From Deroplatys truncata (Eukaryota; Arthropoda; Insecta; Mantodea; Mantidae), in assembly GCA_030765065.1 (NCBI GenBank), contig CM060979.1, forward strand, positions 18,381,001 to 18,445,000: 64,000 bases of DNA, read 5' to 3'. The first letter of the stretch is position 1, and the number at the start of each line of letters is the position of its first letter. A model generated the notes under the pieces. It was given only the letters and a program-made list of their open reading frames with translations, had not been told where the DNA came from and made no database searches. The translations under genes were made by a program, and so were the position numbers. Shown piece by piece: positions 23,342 through 35,499 of this stretch.

Positions 23342-25100
23342 TCTGATGTGTTACACTCACATGACTTTCTCTACTCTTGTACAATCTATTTTTACAAACG
23401 CCTATTCTCCATATGCTTCATATTAATCGAGATATCGAGATGTCAATCTAATTTGTAATTTTCTTGTAGATGCAAGGGGAATATGGTAGCTTTTAAGCGA
23501 TAGTCAAATATTTTATCGCTGGTTGCTATGTGGCGCATTCCATTCTCTTTGCATGTCCAGGACATAAAATAAAAAATCTGATGTGTTACACTCACATGAC
23601 TTTCTCTACTCTTGTACAATCTAATTTTACAAACGCCTATTCTCCATATGCTTCATGTTAATCGAGATATCGAGATGTCAATCTTATTGGTAATTTTCTT
23701 GTAGATGCAAGGGAAATATCGTAGCTTTTAAGCGATAGTCAAATATTTTAACGCTGGTTGCTATGTGGCGCATTCCATTCTCTTTGCATGTCCAGGACAT
23801 AAAAAAAATGAATAACGCATTTGAGAAAAAGTATAAGTATTGGAAAATTTAAGGAAATAACAAGCAATATCTCGAAAACGGTTCACTCAACAAAAGAAAT
23901 GTATATGACATAAGTTGTGTATTTTAACGCGATCTACATTTTTTGTGTAGTAAAATTTTGTCTATCTCTTATGGTTTACCAGTTATGCAAAAGTCGTTCA
24001 TAATGAAGAATACTTTTGGAGACATTCCCAGAAAATTCGAGATATACATTTCATTTCTCATGACATTATCTTAAACATATGATATTTTCATCAAAATCGT
24101 TAGAGCCATTTTTGAGAAAATTAAAATTTTCGAAAAATGTTCCATGTAAAGGGTAGTCTGGGGTGGGGGGATTTTCTTGAAAACCTTCGTGTCGCATCTC
24201 TGGAAGATACTGAACCTAAATACCAAGTTTGGTGCTTATCCGACTGTTCGTTTTTGAGTTATGCTGTTCACAGACACACACACACACAGACACACACACA
24301 CACACACACACAGACACACACACACACACACACAGACACACACACGGACATGTTTCCAAAAATGCTTTTTTTGGATTCAGGAGGTCTCAAAACATGTATT
24401 TCCGGTAAAAACTCGGTATCGAATTTTTGGGTGGAATGCAATACTTCCCCTACTTACTATACGTAGTAGAGAAAGTAAAAATGAATAACGAATTTGAGAA
24501 AAAGTATAAGTATTGGAAAATTTAAGGAAATAACAAGCAATATCTCGAAAACGGCTCACTCAACAACAAAAATGTATATGACATAAATTGTGTATTTTAA
24601 CGAGATCTACATTATTTGTGCAGTAAAATTTTGTCTATCTCTTATGGTTTACCAGTTATGCAAAAGTCGTTCATAATGAAGAATACTTTTGGAGACATTC
24701 CCAGAAATTTCGAGATATACATTTCATTTCTCATGACATTATCTTAAACATATGATATTTTCATCAAAATCGTTAGAGCCATTTTTGAGAAAATTAAAAT
24801 TTTCGAAAAATGTTCCATGTAAAGGGTAGTCTGGGGTGGGGGGATTTTCTTGAAAATCTTCGTGTCGCATCTCTGGAAGATACTGAACGTAAATACCAAG
24901 TTTGGTGTTTATCCGACTGTTAGTTTTTGAGTTATGCTGTTCACAGACACACACACAGACACACACACGGACATGTTTCCAAAAATGCTTTTTTTGGATT
25001 AAGGAGGTCTCAAAACATGTATTTCCGGTGAAATCTCGGTATCGAATTTTTGGGTGGAATGCAATACTTCCCCTACTTACTATACGTAGTAGAGAAAGTA
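23342..25100 (+). mobile_element. Family A1 copy (outer), split by an inner A1 copy
   Basis: 5' block 23342-23570 ('...gtccaggacataaaat') and 3' block 24478-25100 ('aaaatgaataacgaatttg' ... hairpin ... GAAAGTA) together make one full forward copy around the inner element. Confidence 0.85.
23577..24477 (+). mobile_element. Family A1 copy (inner), complete
   Basis: 901 bp from TCTGATGTG to the hairpin end GAAAGTA. Its CA/GACA microsatellite at 24271-24347 is the longest of the forward copies. It shares the variants 'tctcatgacattatc', 'ggattcaggaggtctc' and 'gaatgcaatacttcccc' with the enclosing copy and with 25878-26708. Confidence 0.9.
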
Positions 25101-25104
25101 AAAA

Positions 25105-25666
25105 TCTGATGTGATACATCAACATTACTTTCTCTACCCTCTATCTTTATTAGTGGATATACAAACTATCCCTACTAAAGCTTATTTTTCTATCTACTAC
25201 ATTTTTATCCAAATAAACCTTTGCAGAAATAGCTGCATTATGCATTTCGTTATAGATACAACAGGGAACAGCAAAAGTCAAGGAAGCTATACGCTGGCCT
25301 TGAAATTTCATAATGTTTCCATGACACCGCGAGAAACAGCTGAAAATCGATGGGAATTAAAAACAATGACAAGTACTGAACAATTCTTACCTTTAACAAT
25401 GGATATCTCAGAAACAACTTATGCCACCCAAAAAGGTATTTTAAATAAATTGTGTGTTTTAAAAATATGTTTTTTGTGTAGCACGTTTTCGTCTATCGCT
25501 TAAAGTTTACTAGTTATACAAAATTCCTTCCGAATGAAGAGGACTTCACAGGTTAATCCCAGAAAATTCAAGATATATACTTTATCATGTAAATACCTTT
25601 CATATATGGTATTTTAATCAAAATCGTTAGAGCCATTTTTTAGAAAATTGAGAAACGTTAATTTTA
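25105..25666 (+). repeat. Family A2 repeat, forward, truncated
   Basis: Starts TCTGATGTGATACATCAAC directly after the A1 end and carries the A2 blocks 'aaataaacctttgcagaaat' and 'gagccattttttagaaaat'. It is cut before the microsatellite, where the LTR at 25668 begins. Confidence 0.75.
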
Positions 25667-25877
25667 GGAGGAGTATTGTATTTCGACTGTTGGGAGCCGA
25701 ACTTGAAGTAGTAGCAACCGCGCGTATGGTAAAAAGTTTCCGGTAGCGTTCGCCCCAAATGTACTTTCCGGTGGCCTTTGCCGCAAAAATGTTTAAAAAA
25801 TATTAACCTTGTAATTTTGACTGTATCTTTAAATATTTATATTTGTGTTTGCCTCGGCTGCGTCAGTATTTATTTTT

Positions 25878-26708
25878 ACTTTCTCTACTACGTATAGTAA
25901 GTAGGGGAAGTATTGCATTCCACCCAAAAATTCGATACCGAGATTTCACCGGAAATACATGTTTTGAGACCTCCTGAATCCAAAAAAAGCATTTTTGGAA
26001 ACATGTCTGTGTGTGTGTCTGTGTGTGTGTCTGTGAACAGCATAACTCAACAACTAACAGTCGGATAAACACCAAACTTGGTATTTACATTCAGTATCTT
26101 CCAGAGATGCGACACGAAGATTTTCAAGAAAATCCCCCCACCCCAGACTACCCTTTACATGGAACATTTTTCGACAATTTTAATTTTCTCAAAAATGGCT
26201 CTAACGATTTTGATGAAAATATCATATGTTTAAGATAATGTCATGCGAAATGAAATGTATATCTCGAAATTTCTGGGAATGTCTCCAAAAGTATTCTTCA
26301 TTATGAACGACTTTTGCATAACTGGTAAACCATTACTACACAAAAAATGTAGATCGCGTTAAAATACACAACTTATATCATATACATTTTTTTTGTTGAG
26401 TGAACCGTTTTCGAGATATTGCTTGTTATTTCCTTAAATTTTCCAATACTTATACTTTTTCTCAAATTCGTTATTCATTTTTTTATGTCCTGGACATGCA
26501 AAGAGAATGGAATGCGCTACATAGCAACCAGCGATAAAATATTAGACTATCGCTTAAAAGCTACCATATTCCCCTTGCATCTACAAGAAAATTACAAATA
26601 AGATTGACATCTCGATATCTCGATTAATATGAAGCATATGGAGAATAGGCGTTTGTAAAAATAGATTGTACAAGAGTAGAGAAAGTCATGTGAGTGTAAC
26701 ACATCAGA
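25878..26708 (-). mobile_element. Family A1 copy, reverse, complete, in an LTR
   Basis: 831 bp from ACTTTCTCTACTACG to AACACATCAGA, with a short GT microsatellite at 26008-26034. It has the same diagnostic variants as the copies at 23577 and 24478, such as 'gagacctcctgaatcc' and 'aacaactaacagtcgg'. Confidence 0.9.
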
Positions 26709-27312
26709 TTTTTAGAGACATGAATTTCTTAACAAGGTTTGTGGTGCGACTGAAGAATGTAGGCTTACACAGATTATAATTTTACTTCACTCCTTTTATT
26801 AATGCTTGACACGATTTAAATAACACTTCACTGATATAGAGAGCTGTGAGATTCTTTTTACTAATTGCACTTTTTAACACGCACACTATTTTCTTCTCAC
26901 ACTGAATACGTATTAAACTTCTCGAGGACGCGTTTCGCGTCCGGTTAGGAACACTGTCTGCTAGCAAATGACTTGATTTCTACCGCCTAGATTTGTAAAT
27001 GTCTGTATTTCAAGCATCTGATTGGCCATTCCTACTCCAATAGAATACTTTCATTTAACTTAAGGCTCTTTCTGGTTGTTGATTGGCTATTTTATAAATT
27101 GTCTCAAAAATTACATTATTGTTTCCAAGAATGGCTAGTAGCATTATTAAACCTTCTTACTCATCATTGCCTCAAGGTTACCTCATTGTTAGCAACTTGT
27201 GACTTATTTCTCACGCTCCTACATTATTAAATTACGTAATACATTCACATAACATTATTACACATGTATACAATAATATAAACATACACAATCACTGTAA
27301 CATACACTTTTT

Positions 27313-28155
27313 ACTTTCTCTATTACGTATAGTAGGTAAGTAGGGGAAGTATTGTATTGCACCCAAAAATTCGATACCGAGATTTCACCGGCAATACATG
27401 TTTTGAGACCCCCTGAATCCAAAAAAAAAAAACATTTTTGCAAACATTCCGTGTGTGTGTCGGTGTGTCTGTGAACAGCATAACTCAGAAACGAACAGTC
27501 GGATAAACACCAAACTTGGTATTTAGGTTCAGTATCTTCCAGAGATTCGACACGAAGGTTTTCAAAAAAATCCTCCCACCCCAGACTACCCTTTACATGG
27601 AACATTTTTCGAACATTTTAATTTTCTCAAAAATGGCTCTAACGATTTCGATTAAAATATCATATATTTAAGATATTTTCATGAGAAATAAAATGCATAT
27701 CTCGAATTTTCTGGGAATGTCTCCAAAAGTATTCTTCATTGTGAACGACTTTTGCATAACTAGTAAACCATAAGAGATAGACAAAATTTTACTACACAAA
27801 AAATGTAGATCGCGTTAAAATACACAATTTATGTCATATACATTTTTTTGTGTTGAGTGAACCATTTTCGAGATATTGCTTGTTATTCCCTTAAATTTTC
27901 CTTTACTTATACTTTTTCTCAAATTCGTTATTCAATTTTTTCCCCTGGTAATGCAAAGAGAATGGAATGCGCCACATAGCAACCAGCGTTAAAATATTTG
28001 ACTATCGCTTAAAACCTACCATATTCCCCTTGCATCTACAAGAAAATTAGCAATAAGATTAACATCTCGATTAACATGAAGTAGATGGAAAATAAGCGTT
28101 TGTAAACATAGTTTGTACAGGAGTAGAGAAAGTCATGTGAGTGTAACACACCAGA
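27313..28155 (-). mobile_element. Family A1 copy, reverse, complete, in an LTR
   Basis: 843 bp from ACTTTCTCTATTACG to AACACACCAGA. The flanks are CACTTTTT on the left and TTTTTATATATTG on the right. Uninterrupted LTRs read CACTTTTTATATATTG, so five T are present on both sides. Confidence 0.9.
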
Positions 28156-28262
28156 TTTTTATATATTGTTGCATACACATATTGCTTTAAGGCGGGCTGT
28201 TATTGAATTTATATATTATATAATTAGACTGAAATCATTTAAGTGTTAAAAATACTGCCTCA

Positions 28263-28890
28263 GCTGAACTGACACTGAAGGCCCGATACGAGAGCTTGAA
28301 GTTTGGAAAAAAATATGAGAGGGAAAACATTCCTTACCTAAGGGAAGGAATATTTGCAAATTCACAAAAGAGTTCACAAGTGTCGGTTGTGGCGCTCCTC
28401 CCCTCGCCTCTCCAGGATGACAGCATCCGCAGGGTAGTTGATCTTGGACCAAAGCAGCTTGTTACATCATCGTGAGCTACACTGGAGAGTTTGGCGGTTG
28501 GTCAAGGTCTGGGCCAGCGGGGGATTCACATATGAAAGCGAGCTACCAGTAGATCAAGAGATACACGGCGACAGAGGGGCCGGATGGTAACTTCGCAAGC
28601 GACACGCGCGCGCTTAAAAGCAATTGATCATCGTGCATCACCCATGTAAATCGCTGCTTTTATTTACTTTTTGTGTTATAACCACGAACACCCTAACATT
28701 ACCACTTTACCATGTAGGTTTCTCTTAGTGACACTATGGATCATTCTTAATCTAATATTTTACTTTTATAAAATTCCGAAGACGCTTAAAATAAGTAAAG
28801 TCTGTATATAGATTTTTGTGATTATAAAAAATAATTAGTATATGCTGTAATAAAATGTGGACTTTCATCTACAAAATGAGATTTGGTATA
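28263..28890. other. No recognised feature
   Basis: Mixed-composition sequence without a convincing open frame or shared repeat. Confidence 0.4.
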
Positions 28891-28893
28891 TTA

Positions 28894-30096
28894 TGAGGGC
28901 TGTCCCAGAAGTACCTGACCGAACAAAGAGAGAACAAAAATGTTGGGAAAAAATATCTTTATTTTTCTACATAGTCTCCTTTCAGCTCGATACACGTTTC
29001 CCGGTGATGTTCAATAGCTTCGATACCCTGTTTATAGTGAGAACCGTCGAGTTCTGCAAAATAGCCATCAACTGCAAACTCCACTTCTTCATTGTTGGCA
29101 AATATTTTACCACGAAGCCATTTCTTCAACTTTGGAAATAGAAAATAATCATGAGGAAGCAATTCGAACTTTAACTCATTGATTTTGGCCATGGCGATAA
29201 TGGATGTGTGAACTGGTGCATTTTGTTGATAGAACAAAACTTTCTTTTTCGGTAAATGTGACCGTTTTTGCTTGATTTCATCATTAAAATGCTGCAATCA
29301 GTTTGCATAATACTCGCCATTGATTGCTCTTCCTTTCTGAAGATAATCAATGAAAATTATCCACGCGCATCCCAAAAAACTGATGCAGATGGAACTGTCT
29401 TCGCCTTCTTTGGAGCCGAGTCTTCCCTTTCAATGTAGGTTTTGACTATTCCATGGTTATGAATCGACGCAAAAACTCTGCTTTATTGCAGCGAAACATC
29501 CCCAAACAGCGCACTAAAACATCCTCAGGACGCTGCTTTTGTTCCATTGTGAGTAAACGCGGCACCCATCTTGCGCACAGCTTTCTTATGTCTAAATTTT
29601 CAGTTAGTGTGCGATGTACAGCACTTTTTGAAAGGCCTACTATGTCTGCTAACTCGCGCACTTTCAGTCGACGGACATCCAATACCATTTTGTGAATTTT
29701 CTTTACAATTTCTGGGGTGGTCACCTCATTTGGTCGACCACTGTGATGTCGTCTTGGCAGCTGGTACGGTTTCGCTTAAACTCTGCCACCTAATATTTTA
29801 CTGTTGTAAACGAAGGAGCACACTCCCCCAGAGTAGAATCTACCTCAGATTTAATATTAGTTGGACTAAGACCTTTCAAATGAAAGTATTGTATCACATA
29901 ACGATGGCCAGTTTTATCCATGTTTACAAATTCGCTGAAAGAGTTCACTGTTAATGGCTGCCAAACAATTACTAAACAACGTAGCATCGTCAAACTTCAA
30001 GCTTAAGCTTTATAAGTGTGATACTTTCTAACACAGTCATTTGTTTGAAACAACTACTATATATACGTCAGGTCGGGTAGGCTGGGACTGCCCTCG
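28894..30096 (-). mobile_element. Mariner-family transposon, complete ends, inactive
   Basis: Inverted ends [T/C]GAGGGC[T/A]GTCCCAG and, a few bases further in, related '-TACC-GACC' are flanked by TA (28892-28893 and 30097-30098). The length of about 1.2 kb is typical of mariner. The transposase reads on the - strand. Confidence 0.9.
28960..29960 (-). pseudogene. Mariner transposase pseudogene
   Basis: Pieces in three frames: MDKTGHRYVIQYFHLKGLSP (N-terminus), LKVRELADIVGLSKSAVHRT (helix-turn-helix), ARWVPRLLTMEQKQ (the WVPR-L motif typical of mariner), LFYQQNAPVHTS (the second catalytic Asp of QDNAP is Gln here) and HDYFLFPKLKKWLRGK (third Asp kept). The region of the first Asp is frameshifted. 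A stop or frameshift separates each piece, so the enzyme is dead by both frame and active site. Confidence 0.88.
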
Positions 30097-30099
30097 TAT

Positions 30100-31088
30100 A
30101 TTCTGAAATAAAGGGTTCCGGAGTTATGCACGCTTAAAGTGCGACAAAATGTATGGTTTAATAACGTGACAACCGTTGAATTTTAGATGCTAATGTTTGA
30201 AAAAAAATGCTTTCCTTAGCACCCCTTATGAGTAGAAAAACTTACAATGGAAACCAAAAACGGAAGTTTTTTTTGCCGTTCGATTGCACATGGAATGTTT
30301 CATACGCCTCTCTATAATATCACCACCATAGCTTTGTAAGTCAGCTCTGTAGTGTTTTGTGACTTATAAATAGCATTTTTTGGGTAAATTCATTTGAATA
30401 GCTAACTAAAGCTAACTTCATACTTTCAGCGCGCCACAAACATGTGTACCCATATGCATAAGGCCGCTCTCATTGCACATGAAAACTGTGTACTACTGTT
30501 TTGTTCGCAGCATTCTCAGTTAAATATTTACACAACACATATGGCATGCCAGCTTGCTTTGTGGAAAAGTTCTGAATCATTAAATGTTTTTTTTTCCCCC
30601 TTTTTTCCTTAACACAATGCAGTTTTTTCCATCTACACAGATGGCCTTTTATTTTACGGGGACGCTGAGAATAACCTTTTTTGCCGTCGTCACCTGAACT
30701 CCTTTTGCCACCACCGGCGACACGTGCCTGAAGACGCACGCGCGCGCGCGCCAGCGTGTGACGCGCACACAAACAAGACCTAAGTAATTTGCATGATAAT
30801 GTTTGCCTTCTGTACAATACGCCTCTCGCTTCGCGGTATATTAGTCATTCATAGCGCAACCCCCGCTTCCTCGCCCGCAATCTACATTTTGCAATATTTA
30901 TTTTCAACGAGAAATAATAGAATCAGGCAGGCTTCATCATCTCGCCTTTATTATTACATCGGGCTTATTGTTTCGTCTTTTAGTGCGCCAAATACATTAA
31001 AGGCGAACACCGAAATACCCGCAGAGAAAGTCATGTAGCAAGTTACCTATAGCAGAGCCTGGATGTTTAGGCATCTATAGTAATCCAA
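30100..31088. other. No recognised gene
   Basis: Contains a GC microsatellite-like stretch (30737-30753, 'acgcacgcgcgcgcgcg') and a 115-codon - strand open frame (30470-30817) that is Lys/Arg-rich but has no recognised domain. Confidence 0.35.
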
Positions 31089-31092
31089 ATAG

Positions 31093-31920
31093 TGAAGAAG
31101 TAATTTGTAGTTGTTTATTTATTTAGCCCCACGTATGGACGACAATTTGAAGCAGTTAGTTGCTGCTTCGTATTGAAAGTCAAGTTTGTAGATACCTCGG
31201 CTGCGTCAGTATTATTGTTAGAGACATGGAAGTCTTGGCAGGGCGTGATGCGACAAGAATGTAGACTTACGCAGATTTTAAGTTTTAATTCACTCCTTTT
31301 TATTAATCCTTGACACAAATTAAATAGCACTTCACTGATATAGAGAGCTGTGAAATTATTTTTTTATTAATTAATTACACTTTTCACCACGTAAAACTAT
31401 TTTTCGTCTCACATGAATAGATATTAAATCTCTCGAGGACGCATCTTGCATCCAGTTACTATCACTGTCTGCAGGCAACTGGCTAGATTTCAACCGTCTA
31501 AACTTGTAAATTTCTGTATTTCAAGTCTCTGATTGGCTAATCCTACTCCAAGAGAATACCTGCATTTAACTAAAGCTTTTTCTGGTTGTTGATTGCCCAT
31601 TTTTAAACTGTCACTAAGATTACATTAATGCTTCCAAGAATCATAAACATATAAACTCACAAACTCATTATTGCCTCAAGGTTACCTCATTGTTAGGAAC
31701 GTTTAACTTATTATTCTCACAGCTCCTACATTATTAAATTACGTAATACATTCACATAACATTATTGAACATGTATACAATAATCTAAACATACACAATG
31801 ACTGCAATATACACTTTTTAGATATTGTTACATACACATTGGTTTAAGGCGGGCTGTTATTCAAATTTATATTTTATATAATTTGACTGGAATCATTAAA
31901 ATGTTAAAAATACTGCCTCA
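31093..31920 (-). mobile_element. Solo LTR-like element (family C) with perfect duplication ATAG
   Basis: Begins TGAAGAAGTAATTTG and ends ATACTGCCTCA, 828 bp. ATAG lies on both sides (31089-31092 and 31921-31924). Just inside the left end, GCCCCACGTATGG-CGACAA is the reverse of the primer-binding-site-like motif. Confidence 0.92.
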
Positions 31921-31961
31921 ATAGGCAGGTAAAGCAGGCAATATAAACCTAAGAAAAGGCA

Positions 31962-32515
31962 GTATAAATATGAAAACTTCAATTTAATGATATATTTAAT
32001 AGCCAAATTTGGTTTAAAAATAACACATTTTATTGTTAGTTTTCCACACATCCTTTGATAATAATCCTAAAGAAAACGGCGAAAAGGTGATGTAATGTTT
32101 GGGCGAAATAACGAGTATAACTAGCATGCTATTGGCCTACACTAGAGCAGTGTAAAATGGAAGGAAGGACTTCAGCGTCCAGTAAGGTCCTAACGATGTA
32201 GGTTTTTTGTTGTGTTCACATGCCAGTTGGTTTAGTTAATTGCATTACAACAGTATCAATTCTATAACGTATTTAAGCTTAATGTCGAAGGAACTATAAA
32301 ATATAGTAGATTGTGAGTTTAGGTTACAAAATGTGTTAGTGAAGGATTATTAGGAGGTAGCACGAAACGTTTCCTTCTTAACGCCCATGAGACACACGCC
32401 ACGTGAAAGAGAAAGTGAAACCTGTTTACGTAGTGTCCTCCAACGAGGTTTGAAAGTGACACCATGGGTCAGCAAACGAAACATCTAAAATATCTCCACA
32501 GTAAATGGTTATAGA
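31962..32515 (+). repeat. Unknown duplicated segment, copy 1
   Basis: Roughly collinear with 33225-33860: 'atatttaatagccaaatttgg', 'acggcgaaaaggtgatgtaa', 'ggcgaaataac', 'attaggaggtagca', 'catgagacacacgc', 'atgggtcagcaaac'. Strand is arbitrary. No protein domain recognised. Confidence 0.7.
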
Positions 32516-32520
32516 AAAAT

Positions 32521-33214
32521 ATATGTGATACAACTACATGACTTTCCCTACCCTCTATCGTTTATTATTGATTGTACAAACTATTTTTACTAAAGCTTAT
32601 TTTGCTATCTGCTACATAAACCTTTGCAGAAACAGCTACGTTACACATTTCGTTATACATACAAAGGAGAACAGCGATAGTCAAATGTTTAAGAACTGGA
32701 GCTACATGCTGGCCTTAACATTTCATACTGTTTCCGTGCAATCCCGAGAAACAACTGACTATTGACAGGACCTTAAGAGAATGAGTAAGAAATTAACAAT
32801 TCGAACATTCAATAACGGATATCTCAGAAATGGCTAAGCCATAAAAAACACTTATTTGAAATAAACTGTGTGTTTTAAAGAGATCTACATTTCTTGTGTA
32901 ATACGTTTTCGTCTATTGCTTAACGTTTACCAGATATACAACATATACAAAATTCTTTCTGAATAAAGAGGATTTTACAGGCTATTGCCAGAAAATTCAA
33001 GATATATATATATATATATATATATTGTTTGTCACGTAAATATTTAATTCTGGTATTTCAATCAAATTCGTTACAGCTATGTTTTAGAAAATCAAAAATC
33101 CCTAAGCATCTTCCATGGGGGGATTTTCTTGAAATTTCCGGTGAAATTTCGATACTGAATTTTTTTGTGGAATGCAATAACTTTTCTACATACTAGGTAC
33201 GTAGTAGAGAAAGT
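32521..33214 (+). repeat. Family A2 repeat, forward, between the two duplicated segments
   Basis: Starts TATGTGATACAACTACATGACTT. It has A2 internal blocks, a TA microsatellite at 33001-33023 and an internal deletion that removes the CA microsatellite. It ends with 'gtacgtagtagagaaagta'. Confidence 0.75.
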
Positions 33215-33224
33215 AAAAAAAAAC

Positions 33225-33860
33225 ATTATAAATTTGAAAACCTCAATTTCAGAATATGTATATTTAATAACCAAATATGGTTTCAAAATCATACAAATTA
33301 TGCCCTTGTACTCTTATTTGTTTTCCAAACTCCTTTAATTAAACACTAAAAACACGGCGAAAAGTTGATGTAATGCCTGGGCGAAATAACAAATACAACT
33401 AGCAGGCTATTGGCCCTACTAGAACAGTGTAAAATGGAAAAATGCCTTCAGTATCCTATAAGAACCTAACGATGTAGCTGTTTTGTGTCTGCATGTCAGA
33501 AAGGTGGTTTGGTATGGCATTACAGCAGTCTGAATTGCAAAACGCATTTTAGTTTAATGTTGAACGAGCTGATAAAAATATCAGTAGATCGTTAGTTTAG
33601 GTTACAAAATGCACCATTGGACGATTCAGATGCAATTATTAGGAGGTAGCAGACTCGAAACGCTTGTTAACGCTCATGAGACACACGCTACTGTGAAAGC
33701 GAAAGGGAAACCTGTATATGTAATGTCTTCCAACCGCTTTTGAAAGTGAAAATGATACTATGGGTCAGCAAACCCTGCAACGTTGTCAGCATGACTGTTT
33801 TATGTTCTCGAAACACCCAAAATATCTCCGCAGGAAATGGTCATAGAAAATGGAAGTTAC
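33225..33860 (+). repeat. Unknown duplicated segment, copy 2
   Basis: Second copy of the segment at 31962, diverged by substitutions and small indels spread along its length. The two copies are direct repeats with starts about 1.26 kb apart. Confidence 0.7.
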
Positions 33861-34205
33861 AAAATGTGTTCCAATCAATGAGATGTATAATTGATTTAAG
33901 TTAATGTAATAACTTCCCTTCCGCCCCGGTGTATAGTGCTTGAAATCAAATAGCCGTGCCATTTGTCTTATTTTACATGCATTTTCAATGGAGTAACAAC
34001 AATTATTTTCTATTCCATGTAGAACTATGCTCTTTTATAACCCCAATGTGTTCGTATTCTAGCCTTTTAGTAATTTATGAATTGATATAAGGTGCTGTAT
34101 AGCCCATCTCCGTAAGAAAGAAGAGGTTACTTAATGGTGAAAGAATTGTCAATATCTGTTGAGTGGTTTTTTAAATTACCATTCATGCACGTGTATAGAC
34201 TTTAT
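33861..34205. other. No recognised feature
   Basis: AT-rich sequence with no shared repeat or coding signal. Confidence 0.4.
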
Positions 34206-34209
34206 AATA

Positions 34210-35064
34210 CGAGGGCGAATCAGAAAGTCTTTGCCCCTATTTTTTAAACCAAATTACGGCTGTGCATGCGAAGTTAACATTCCATTCCCAGCAATGGACC
34301 TTTCTTGGACCGTTCCGCCCTTATCTGCGATAGCTTCGCGTCACGGCGCTACTGTCAGTTGTTGAAGATGGCGGTTGTGCTTCATACGTCCACGGCGCAC
34401 AGCAAAGAAGTGTGGTTCGTTTTCTATGGAGCAAGGTATTGAACGCCCATCGTGATCCACAGGGAAATGCAGCCCACATATGGGGAAAACTGTAAGGTGG
34501 TGGTGTTGAGAGTTCACAAAAGGTCCTGAAGTCTTGCATGACAATGAGCGTTCGTCGCAGACTGACATTTCCCGCGTGGATGCAATGGTGTAAGCCGGTG
34601 TAAGCGGCTCGGCGTGTACGCCTCAAGGTCATTTCCCGGAAGCTTGGCATTTTCTATGGAGTGTTTATGACATCGTTCACGAGTCCTTGGGGTACTGGAA
34701 GATGATTCTCAATGTGGACAACGTGATTATACTCCACGGCAATGCGAGGCCATTTGTGGCAATTAGAACCGCCGACAAGCTCCGGGCATTTCACTGGGAG
34801 AATCTGAACCACCTACCATACAGTCCAGAACTCGCTCTAGTGATTACCACGTTTTAGGACCACTGAAGAAGTTCCTGGCAGAACAGGGATTCGCATGAAA
34901 CGATGGTGGTTGCACAGTCAGCCGGGCGAATTCTAACACCGGTGTGGGGTTAGGTGCAAAAGTAGGTAAAGCACGTAGGATAGTATACGTATATTTGTAA
35001 TTACCTGTATGTACTTATTTTGGCCAATAAAAAATAGGGACAAAGACTTTCTGAATCGCCCTCG
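34210..35064 (+). mobile_element. Mariner-family transposon, internally deleted
   Basis: Inverted ends CGAGGGCGA[A/T]TCAGAAAGT continue 'ctttg-ccctatttttt', about 33 bp. TA lies at the left (34208-34209) and AA at the right, so one flank has mutated. At 855 bp it is shorter than a full mariner. Confidence 0.85.
34360..34940 (+). pseudogene. Mariner-like transposase relic
   Basis: N-terminal traces (IHREMQPTYGENC) and C-terminal core traces (IILHGNARPFVAIRTADKLR then HLPYSPELAL) remain, the latter matching the HDNARPH ... YSPDLAPSDYH region with the second Asp changed to Gly. The middle third, including the first catalytic Asp, is deleted and several stops are present. Confidence 0.75.
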
Positions 35065-35490
35065 AATTAATATAGGTTTCCATGCAGTACGTAGAGCGTT
35101 GTTTATTCGCCATGTTTAAAGCTATCGAGGAAGAAAGAAAAGAGAAAGGTGCCGAGCAACGTAATGAATGTTTACGGCAACAGATCCAGCAACGGGTGCA
35201 GTAAAGAAAGAGATCAAAATCACATTTCGGTTCAAGTGAGTCGTAAAAAGTATGAACTTGTGCAAACATATCAGTCACATAGTGGGGTATTAACAGCAAT
35301 ATCAGTATGCGAGTCGGTGGTTTGGAAACTGTTTCAACGAACGAACAAGAGGATTTGTTATTTCATAAACGGATACGCAGAAAAATATTTCACAGTATCT
35401 ACCGTGTGGCCCAAAAGTCAGTTCACAATTGCAATAAATTTCAGTGATGTAACACTGTTAAAATTTACCATATCGAATAATTGACATGTT
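35065..35490. other. No recognised feature
   Basis: A 111-codon open frame (35149-35484, +) has no recognisable domain. Nothing else seen. Confidence 0.35.
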
Positions 35491-35499
35491 AATTTAAAA

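Larger units (their letters stand above)
25668..28262 (-). mobile_element. Solo LTR-like element (family C) carrying two A1 insertions
   Basis: LTR blocks: 25668-25877 ('gtatttcgactgttgggagc' ... 'ctgcgtcagtatttat'), 26709-27312 ('agagacatgaatttc' ... 'taacatacac') and 28156-28262 ('atatattgttgcatacac' ... TACTGCCTCA). Both interruptions are reverse A1 copies at T5 runs. The TG end at the left could not be placed, so no target duplication is claimed. A slow-cleaving MITE-like alternative is unlikely, given the TATA-like and AATAAA motifs of the family. Confidence 0.82.

Noticed and set aside
24137-24466. A recurring ~110-residue open frame starting MFHVKGSLGWGDFLENLRV in many A1 copies (also 12405, 21461, 27258, 61052)
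   Set aside because: The frame simply follows repeat sequence and runs through the CA microsatellite, which is open in every frame. It is broken in other copies, and conservation extends equally over non-coding parts.
23113-25100. CRISPR-like or satellite tandem array
   Set aside because: Repeat units are of unequal length and are explained by nested insertion of dispersed elements.
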